This document shows, one piece after another, positions 6,855-11,529 of a stretch of DNA of 11,529 bases. Below the pieces are notes generated by a model. It saw only the letters and a program-made list of their open reading frames with translations, was not told where the DNA came from and made no database searches. Position numbers and translations under genes: made by a program. The stretch covers positions 1-11,529 of the forward strand of contig JBAQKV010000095.1 in the NCBI GenBank assembly GCA_049301335.1, in the 5' to 3' direction. The DNA is from JANJWP01 sp049301335. GTDB lineage: Bacteria > Patescibacteriota > Gracilibacteria > BD1-5 > UBA2023. How positions within the stretch are numbered: position 1 is the first letter of the stretch; each line of letters begins with the position of its first letter.

Positions 6855-7647
6855 ATCCTTGTTCTCTGAAAATTCGTGCCTTCCATGCCGCGACGTCGCG
6901 TTCTTCAATAAGGATTCGTACGGTTTCGCGCGCCTTCTTCACGGTTACGACGGCGGGTCAGACCACCCTTTCGGCGACCGGATCGGCATCGGCATAGACT
7001 GAGAATTCCGCCGGACGTTCCCCGAGTTCGCGGACCGTGACCGTTTCGCGTCCGTCGTAGACCGTGGCGCCTTGGCGTTTTGGTTCGAACGGAAGGAGCG
7101 GAGTGACGACCAGGTGCGGCGATTCGTGCGGAAGGACGGGGCCTCAAGCAGAAGCGTTGTACCCGGTGGTTCCCGCGGGAGTGACTACGAGGAGTCCGTC
7201 GCCACGGAGCCGGATGCCGGAGTGGTTCCCGATTTCGACGTCGAACGAAACCAGATGGCCTCAAGCGGTCTTGATTTGTGCTTCGTTGAAGGCTTTGCCT
7301 TCGGAGGAGAAGTTTTCGGATTCGAAACGCACGTCGAGGAGCGGGTATTCGAATTCCATGAATTTCGCGTCGGAACGCCCGAGAACCGCCGGGTCCGAGA
7401 GGAGGAAACCCTTGGTTCAGAAGTTCACCCCCAAGAACGGGGCGTTTTCGCCGTAGAAAGCTTTTACGGCACGGAGCATGGTACCGTCTCAACCGAGGAC
7501 GGCGACGGTGCGTTCACCGGTTTTCGAGAGGAGTTTTTTCAACTCGTCGGAAGCGAGCGCGTCGCGAAGTTCGGCTTTGCGTCAAACGAGCCGGGCGTCG
7601 AATACGACGGTTCTTCCGGCGACGTTCAGGGTTTCGAGGCGGGACAT
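6838..7647 (-). CDS. nadK: NAD kinase, contains six in-frame UGA codons read as glycine
   Basis: Phosphorylates NAD to NADP with ATP. The frame from ATG 7647 to TAA 6840-6838 has 269 codons, six of them TGA: codons 22, 53, 77, 129, 168 and 230. Read as glycine they restore family motifs: VLG-G-DGTML (codon 53, the GGDG motif with Asp54), GVNF-G-TKGFLL (77, matching NxGxxGF), FNEAQIKTA-G (129) and TTGYNASA-G-GP (168, matching the SAGGP motif). The GDGLLVVTPAGTTGY segment (149-163) is intact. Tryptophan is written TGG (WKARIF near the end), so UGA is not Trp. An in-frame TAA lies just upstream of the ATG. It has no Shine-Dalgarno. It lies 73 nt after nadE, separated by a strong inverted repeat, and 23 nt before nadD. 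Twenty-one glycines use GGN, so UGA supplies 6 of 27. A pseudogene is unlikely because every tested stop falls on an expected glycine. Confidence 0.95.
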
Positions 7648-7672
7648 GGGAGTGTGCGGTTATGGGTCGTTT

Positions 7673-7706
7673 GGGTTCCGGAATCCCGAACCCGATTCCG
7701 GAACCC
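7673..7706. repeat. 13-bp perfect inverted repeat between nadE and nadK
   Basis: GGGTTCCGGAATC, 8-nt loop, GATTCCGGAACCC. It would form a very stable hairpin in the nadE-nadK transcript 15 nt after the nadE stop. No T-tract follows on either strand, so it looks like an mRNA-stabilising or processing hairpin, or a mobile palindrome, rather than a classical terminator. Each arm contains the palindrome TTCCGGAA. Confidence 0.8.
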
Positions 7707-7720
7707 TCGAGCCATGTTCC

Positions 7721-9631
7721 TTACTGACCCAGGATGCGGGCCTTGAGAGCCTGGAAGCGGCGGGTGAAGTGGACTCCGTTCTGGGCCTCGCGGAGATCGA
7801 ACCCGAACGCCCGCTTGGATACGGTGATGATCGGCGGAGCCTGTACGCGCTTGAAGTAGTTGATCTTGTAGAGCTTCCAGAGCCGTTCGACTTCGGCGAC
7901 GAAGGCGGCGGCGTCCGGGAAGAGCGTAACGGAATCGGACGCTCCGGTGTCGAGCGACTTCCCCCCAAACGGAGCGAGACCCGGAGCGGACGGTTCCGTT
8001 ACGGATTTGCTTGGCGTGACTTCGCGTCCGAGACCGAGTTCGGCGGCGAGCGTCCCGTTTACGTACGATTCGAGGAGTTCCTCCGGATCTTTGCGCCATT
8101 CGATGAAACGGCGGAGGATGGCGTCGGTACGCGGGTAGTCGAAGGGGTCGCCTTTGCCTTCGTCGACGTTCTGCGCGTCGGAGAGTTCGGCGGAAGGAAT
8201 GAGGTCGATGATGCCTTTCGGAATCGAATCGCCGTAGATCTTGTTCAGGTAGCGGGCGAGTTCGTAGACCTGCGATTTGTAGAGGTCGGCGATGGGGGCG
8301 AAAGCGCCGTTCACGTCGCCGTAGAGGGTGGCGTAGCCGAGGGCGACTTCGGTCTTGTTACCGTTGTTGGTATAGACGGCGTCGACCATCGAGGCGATTC
8401 CGGCGAGCACGCGGGAGCCGCGGTCGCGGGCTTGGACGTTCTCGAAGTTGAGGGTCTGCCCTTCTTTGTCCATCGACATGCCGAGAACCGATTCGAGCTG
8501 GGTTTTGGTAGCGTCGACGCTGTCCTGGATTCCGGCCTCGTAGAGCGGGACACGGAGGTTCTTGGCGAGCTGGGCGGCGAGGTTCTTGGTAGTATCCGAA
8601 TTGTGTTTCGACGGCATGTTGACGCCGATGACGTTTCCGTCGCCCATCGCCATGACGGCGAGAGTGGCGACTACGGCCGAGTCGATGCCGCCGGAAAGCC
8701 CGATGACGATTTTCTCCTTGCCCATCCCGGCCATGAACGCTCGGATTCCGGAAACGAGCCCTTCGGCCACGTCGGCGATTTCTGGGCGTTCCCCGGAAAA
8801 GGTTCCGGAACCTTCGGTGACTTCTTGGTCGCGGAAGGAGTGCGCTTCGGCGATGATACGGCCGTTTTCGGCGATCGTGCTGCCACCGTCGAAAAGGAAG
8901 ACGTTCTTGCCGTTGTTCTGGATGCCCACGTTGTTGGCGTAGTAGAAACGGGTTCCCTTGGAGTGTCCGGCGATGAGACGGTCGCGCTTGGCGGATTTTC
9001 CGATGCCGTAGGGCGAAGCGGAGAGGTTGATAATGGCTTCCGCGCCCTTTTTCTTGAGGATTTCCACGGGCTTGAGGGCGTAGTCCTCGTCCCACATGTC
9101 TTCGCAGATGACGATGCCGACGCGGCGGCGGACGCCCGCGATGACGAGTTCGAACGGTTCGAGAAGGGATTCGGGCGAAACGCTTTTCTCGAAAGCGAGT
9201 TTCGGGAGCGAGTAAAAGTGGCGCTCGTCGTCGAATTCGCGGTACTTTGGCATGAGCGATTTGACGGTATGCCCGTCGAATACGCCGTTGCCGACCATTT
9301 CTCCGTTTTGGGCGACGAAGGCGGCGTTGTATTTTCGAATGCGGCCATCCTCCCCTTTCGCGTTCTGGTCGACGAGCACGTTGCCCCAGATGGCGGCCAT
9401 GCCGTCTTTGGTGGCCGCGGCGATTTCGGCGTTCATGTCGGCGCATTCGCGGACGAAGGCGTCGTTCTCCCATTCGTCGCCGAGGAGGTATCCAGGAACG
9501 GCCATTTCCGGGAAAATGACGACGCTCCTTCCGTTTTCCTTGGCACGTTCGATTCCGGCGAGGATGCGAGCGAGGTTGACTTCCGGGTTTCCGGCCTTCA
9601 CGACCATTTGTTCGAGTGCGATTGAGTCCAT
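7721..9631 (-). CDS. nadE: Glutamine-dependent NAD synthetase (glutaminase + synthetase domains)
   Basis: Amidates deamido-NAD to NAD using ammonia released from glutamine. From ATG 9631 it has 636 residues. The N-terminal nitrilase-type glutaminase has its expected triad: Glu42 in FPEMAVPGY, Lys124 in HTVKSLMPKY, Cys176 in VICEDMW. The synthetase has the ATP-binding SGGIDS at 313-318 and YKSQVYELARYL at about 451. Near the C-terminus a Ser/Pro/Gly-rich stretch (about 537-570) interrupts the usual helix-to-RxQAPP segment; it is encoded by a DNA palindrome (7925-8003). A GTG at 9649 also opens the frame but lies in a promoter-like AT-rich stretch after TAA TAA, so ATG is preferred. No Shine-Dalgarno is visible. 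There is no TGA in 636 codons although nadK next door has six. It is the first gene of the NAD block. Confidence 0.95.
   Translation of the reverse strand: MDSIALEQMVVKAGNPEVNLARILAGIERAKENGRSVVIFPEMAVPGYLLGDEWENDAFVRECADMNAEIAAATKDGMAAIWGNVLVDQNAKGEDGRIRKYNAAFVAQNGEMVGNGVFDGHTVKSLMPKYREFDDERHFYSLPKLAFEKSVSPESLLEPFELVIAGVRRRVGIVICEDMWDEDYALKPVEILKKKGAEAIINLSASPYGIGKSAKRDRLIAGHSKGTRFYYANNVGIQNNGKNVFLFDGGSTIAENGRIIAEAHSFRDQEVTEGSGTFSGERPEIADVAEGLVSGIRAFMAGMGKEKIVIGLSGGIDSAVVATLAVMAMGDGNVIGVNMPSKHNSDTTKNLAAQLAKNLRVPLYEAGIQDSVDATKTQLESVLGMSMDKEGQTLNFENVQARDRGSRVLAGIASMVDAVYTNNGNKTEVALGYATLYGDVNGAFAPIADLYKSQVYELARYLNKIYGDSIPKGIIDLIPSAELSDAQNVDEGKGDPFDYPRTDAILRRFIEWRKDPEELLESYVNGTLAAELGLGREVTPSKSVTEPSAPGLAPFGGKSLDTGASDSVTLFPDAAAFVAEVERLWKLYKINYFKRVQAPPIITVSKRAFGFDLREAQNGVHFTRRFQALKARILGQ
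7925..8003. repeat. Palindromic insertion inside nadE
   Basis: Imperfect inverted repeat with arms 7926-7947 and 7981-8002 (19 of 22 positions match, plus one more outer base pair) around a 33-nt loop. It encodes residues about 544-569 of NadE, from VTE to SVT, in frame, with no counterpart in the NadE sequences I can recall. In-frame palindromic elements are known from Rickettsia (RPE); this one is unrelated as far as I can tell. Confidence 0.55.
8799..8814. repeat. 16-bp perfect palindrome in the nadE domain linker
   Basis: AAGGTTCCGGAACCTT, in the part of nadE coding for the linker between glutaminase and synthetase domains (VTEGSGTFSG, about 271-280). It shares the 10-mer GGTTCCGGAA with both arms of the nadE-nadK inverted repeat. 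Confidence 0.6.
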
Positions 9632-9669
9632 ATATTGTATAGTTAACACTTATTAAGTCGGGCAGTTAT

Positions 9670-9702
9670 TTAGGGGAGTTCGATCTGCTTACGGGAAAGC
9701 AT
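9670..9702 (-). CDS. Possible 10-codon upstream ORF in the nadE leader
   Basis: On the minus strand ATG 9702 opens MLSRKQIELP and a TAA at 9672-9670, preceded by GAGGA at a workable distance. It lies between the nadE promoter and its ATG. It could be a translated leader peptide, but a frame this short arises easily by chance. Confidence 0.2.
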   Translation of the reverse strand: MLSRKQIELP

Positions 9703-9725
9703 TCCGTCCTCTTTCGTTCTTTCTG

Positions 9726-9766
9726 GTGTACTTGATACACTTGCAATATATTCAGGTGATAAGTGT
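9726..9766. promoter_or_regulatory. Inverted repeats over the nadE promoter, candidate operator
   Basis: ACACTT (9737-9742) and AAGTGT (9761-9766) are inverted around the -10 box with an 18-nt spacer. An adjacent GTGTA, CTTGA, TACAC palindrome (9726-9740) sits at the predicted start of transcription. ACACTT recurs at 9646-9651 near the nadE ATG. The position fits a repressor site, possibly for the NrtR-like protein. Confidence 0.4.
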
Positions 9767-9772
9767 TGTCAA
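9745..9772 (-). promoter_or_regulatory. nadE promoter
   Basis: On the minus strand TTGACA (9772-9767), a 16-bp spacer and TATATT (9750-9745) form the best promoter in the window. The start would be near 9738, giving a leader of about 107 nt to the nadE ATG. Confidence 0.7.
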
Positions 9773-9825
9773 AACAATTTATAAATAAACAGCCGTCGTC
9801 CGGCTTTCGAACGGATCGGGGCACG

Positions 9826-9850
9826 AAAAAAGGAAGCCCGAAGGCTTCCT
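9826..9850 (-). terminator. Intrinsic terminator closing the right-hand operon
   Basis: On the minus strand a perfect 8-bp stem AGGAAGCC / GGCTTCCT with a TTCG loop is followed by a run of six T. It lies about 60 nt after the stop of the small hypothetical gene and separates it from the nadE promoter. Confidence 0.92.
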
Positions 9851-9909
9851 TGGTGGTTGCCGCAATCACTTGCAGCGGATATTGGCGGTTTTGGCTTCGG
9901 CATCCTTCC

Positions 9910-10251
9910 TTATGCGGCCGCGGATTGCTGCTTGAGTTCGGAAACCGGCACGAGGCCGGCGAGGAGCAAGTCCGCGTCGTGCCCCATGCTTTGGAGCAAT
10001 CCCCGGGCTTCGCCGAGGAAATATTCCCAATTGGGGAGCGCGCGTTGGAAGCGATAGGCGCTACGGAGGATGCCTTCGAGCGAAAGCGGTCCGAGACGGC
10101 ACGTGTCGACGCTCAGGAGAAAATCGTCGACGAGGTCGAAACGGTTGTCCGCGAAGAGCGATTCGGTAACTTCGAGGACGGCATCGATTTCCCTATCGGT
10201 ATCGCCCTGTGCGGCGTAGAGCGCTTCGATGCGCTCTTTGAGACTTTTCAT
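9910..10251 (-). CDS. Small hypothetical protein (113 aa)
   Basis: I recognise no family. The frame is open upstream to 10434, but that part is antisense-like Arg/Ser/Lys-rich sequence covering the end of the neighbouring gene. I chose ATG 10251 (MKSLKERIEALYAAQGDTD) because AAAGGGG precedes it at a normal distance and it follows the upstream stop by 31 nt. The protein is soluble, mostly helical and acidic (DREIDAVLEVTESLFADN), with a central LPNWEYFLGEARGLLQSMG segment. There are no membrane segments and no catalytic motif. It ends in TAA and is followed by a strong terminator, so it is the last gene of the unit with the two membrane protein genes. Confidence 0.75.
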   Translation of the reverse strand: MKSLKERIEALYAAQGDTDREIDAVLEVTESLFADNRFDLVDDFLLSVDTCRLGPLSLEGILRSAYRFQRALPNWEYFLGEARGLLQSMGHDADLLLAGLVPVSELKQQSAAA

Positions 10252-10282
10252 ACGTTTTCCCCTTTCGTGGTTTCGTTTCGGA

Positions 10283-10843
10283 TTATTCCCGGTCGCGGTT
10301 TTTGCGCGTTTGGACCCTGGCTGCCCGAAAGCGGCGTTTGGCCCAATGTTCGCTCTCGTTCCGGAAATCTTCCCGGATACGCGCGACGAAGGCTTTGGTT
10401 TTGACGTAGAACGGCTGTTCGTGGAGCCAATCATGAAGTTTTTTACGCAAACGGAGGAAGGCGTCGCGCCATTTCCGCAAACGTTCGAACTGCATGATTT
10501 TAGGTTCTGCGATGGTATAGATGCGGGCGAAGAGCGCCGTTCCGACGATCTTCGCGAGAACGAACGTCACCGCTCCGAGGAGCGGATGGTGTGCGCCCAT
10601 GAGCCAAAGGGCGAAGATCTTTACCGGGAAAAGCGCCGCTACGGGAAGCACGAAGAGCGCGAGGCTCCCCCACTTTCCGAGCGTAGCCATCCAGGCTCCG
10701 ATTTGCCGAAGTACCGGCAATTTGCCGATTTTCGTCATGAACGCCAAAAGCGCGAACCAGACGAATTCCTCAAAGAGGAGGATCGCCGTGGCTACGAGGA
10801 CGAAGGGATACTTCGCCCATTTTCTCAAACGGGTGTCACGCAT
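10283..10843 (-). CDS. Small integral membrane protein of unknown function
   Basis: A 186-residue protein starting at ATG 10843, with AGAAGGAG five bases upstream, the clearest Shine-Dalgarno of any main gene here. About three hydrophobic segments are visible: residues 13-35 (FVLVATAILLFEEFVWFALLA), 60-80 (LALFVLPVAALFPVKIFALW) and 85-105 (LLGAVTFVLAKIVGTALFAR). A long basic, Arg/Lys-rich cytoplasmic tail follows. The pattern ALFPVKIFALWLMG followed by VLAKIVGTALFARIYT resembles a family of small membrane proteins I know from Proteobacteria without assigned function. Its ATG overlaps the last codons of the M50B-like gene (the TGA lies within ATGCGTGA), so translation is probably coupled. It ends in TAA. 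No specific role is inferred. Confidence 0.82.
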   Translation of the reverse strand: MRDTRLRKWAKYPFVLVATAILLFEEFVWFALLAFMTKIGKLPVLRQIGAWMATLGKWGSLALFVLPVAALFPVKIFALWLMGAHHPLLGAVTFVLAKIVGTALFARIYTIAEPKIMQFERLRKWRDAFLRLRKKLHDWLHEQPFYVKTKAFVARIREDFRNESEHWAKRRFRAARVQTRKNRDRE

Positions 10844-11529
10844 GTTCTCTCCTTCTGGAAATACGGATGGACTGCCAAATTACGAATGCGGATAAGCAAG
10901 CCCAGAGAGCCGCCCATACCGGACCGGGAACGCCGGTGATTTCCCCGAGCGCGGAAGCGTCGTTATCGGCGAGCTGCCGACTGGAAACCACGTAGACGGT
11001 CCAAATGTCGTCGAACGCTTTGAACAGGCACGAAACCGCGAAAAGTCCGGCGAGGTATTCGCGGAAAAATTCGCTTTTCACGAGCCTGGGAACGTTCCAG
11101 AACGCGATCGTCGCGACCGTACCGATGGCGAGCGCGAAAAAGCGCATGCCTACGGTAAGTCCGGGGGAAACCGGACCGATGGCGAAGATCGTGAACAATA
11201 CTGTGCAAGCCGCGGTGACGCCCGCGGTGAAGCGGAACAGCCAGGCGGTTCCCCCGAACCGGTTGCCCCAAAGGAGGGCGAACGATCCGTAGAGCGCGCC
11301 GGCCATGTACCCGGCGTTTTTCACGACGAATACGGGCCAGAACGCCCCGCTGGTGAGGGTGGTGGTAAGCCCGCTGCCGTCGAGGGCGACGCCCATGCCG
11401 GTAACCTTGCCCCCCACGAGGATTGCCGCGACCGCGTGGCCGCTTTCGTGGACGAAGGTCGAGAAGTACGTGAGCGGAACGCTCGCGATCTTCACGGCGA
11501 GGACGAAGAACGGGACCAGTATCGGACCG
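10836..11529 (-). CDS. M50B-like membrane metalloprotease, 5' end off window
   Basis: About 230 C-terminal residues are visible and the frame is open to the right edge; a GTG at 11495 is only an internal Val. The zinc-binding HESGH lies at visible residues 27-31, in FVHESGHAVAAILVGG, followed by a GMGVALDGSGLT stretch, the typical arrangement of the Peptidase_M50B-like family. About five to six hydrophobic segments follow, so it is an integral membrane protein. It may cut or process membrane proteins; no substrate can be inferred. In the standard code it ends at TGA (10838-10836) inside the start region of the next gene, a compact overlap typical of operons. If UGA is glycine the frame runs on for 112 residues to TAA at 10502-10500, antagonistic in composition (Arg/Pro-rich) and out of frame with the next gene. 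I annotate the standard end and flag the conflict. Confidence 0.82.
   Translation of the reverse strand, partial: GPILVPFFVLAVKIASVPLTYFSTFVHESGHAVAAILVGGKVTGMGVALDGSGLTTTLTSGAFWPVFVVKNAGYMAGALYGSFALLWGNRFGGTAWLFRFTAGVTAACTVLFTIFAIGPVSPGLTVGMRFFALAIGTVATIAFWNVPRLVKSEFFREYLAGLFAVSCLFKAFDDIWTVYVVSSRQLADNDASALGEITGVPGPVWAALWACLSAFVIWQSIRISRRREHA

Noticed and set aside
6838..7647. nadK as a decayed pseudogene, or UGA as selenocysteine or tryptophan
   Set aside because: Stops fall on conserved glycines, there is no frameshift, the active-site residues are intact, no other stop type occurs, and no selenocysteine insertion hairpin would explain six sites. Trp in GGDG or SAGGP would abolish function.
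7478..9625. 715-codon plus-strand open frame
   Set aside because: Antisense shadow of nadE and nadK, whose motifs are unmistakable on the minus strand. Long antisense frames are a side effect of the C/G-ending codon use.
9666..9869. 67-codon minus-strand frame upstream of nadE
   Set aside because: It spans a terminator, the nadE promoter and the inverted repeats, so it is non-coding sequence that happens to be open.
1..11529. tRNA genes, rRNA genes, CRISPR arrays, insertion sequences
   Set aside because: I saw no cloverleaf with a T-arm GGTTC-type motif, no rRNA core sequence, no regularly spaced direct repeats and no transposase. The tRNA-Gly(UCA) needed for code 25 is not in this window.

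Overview
The window reads as chromosomal DNA from a Candidate Phyla Radiation (Patescibacteria) bacterium that translates UGA as glycine (genetic code 25, known from Gracilibacteria/BD1-5 and Absconditabacteria/SR1). The direct evidence is an NAD kinase gene (7647-6838, minus) broken by six in-frame TGA codons, several exactly at invariant glycines of the family: the GGDG motif, the glycine of the NxGxxGF motif, and the first glycine of the SAGGP motif. A neighbouring Nudix gene gains a 28-codon N-terminus with two more TGA codons, which places its ATG 11 nt after the upstream stop. Eight of the nine complete confident genes end in TAA under this reading. G+C is visibly well above 50%, which is unusual for the recoded lineages I know of, so the exact clade is left open. 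All confident protein genes lie on the minus strand, so the window is read here from right to left.

Right block (11529-9831): an M50B-like membrane metalloprotease that runs off the right edge, a small multi-helix membrane protein starting inside its last codons, and a small hypothetical protein, closed by a good intrinsic terminator. The protease ends in TGA in the standard frame, which conflicts with UGA=Gly.

Centre (9772-4711): an NAD-cofactor block. In transcription order it holds glutamine-dependent NAD synthetase (nadE), NAD kinase (nadK), NaMN adenylyltransferase (nadD), an ADP-ribose-type Nudix hydrolase, and an NrtR-like Nudix/winged-helix regulator. NadD makes NaAD, NadE amidates it to NAD, NadK phosphorylates it to NADP, the Nudix enzyme probably removes ADP-ribose-type products, and the NrtR-like protein probably senses ADP-ribose or an NAD-derived ligand. 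Three promoter-like pairs with 16-bp spacers and overlapping inverted repeats lie in front of nadE, nadD and nrtR.

Left block (4688-1): polynucleotide phosphorylase (pnp), an unknown protein that probably ends 19 codons past an in-frame TGA, a plus-strand structured RNA or short-ORF locus with its own terminator, and a Trm11-like tRNA guanine-N2 methyltransferase with a basic Gly/Arg-rich tail that runs off the left edge.

Most worth a second look: the very uneven use of UGA-Gly between genes, the protease whose UGA must be either a stop or a read-through into the next gene, an in-frame palindromic insertion in nadE, and the unidentified plus-strand RNA locus.
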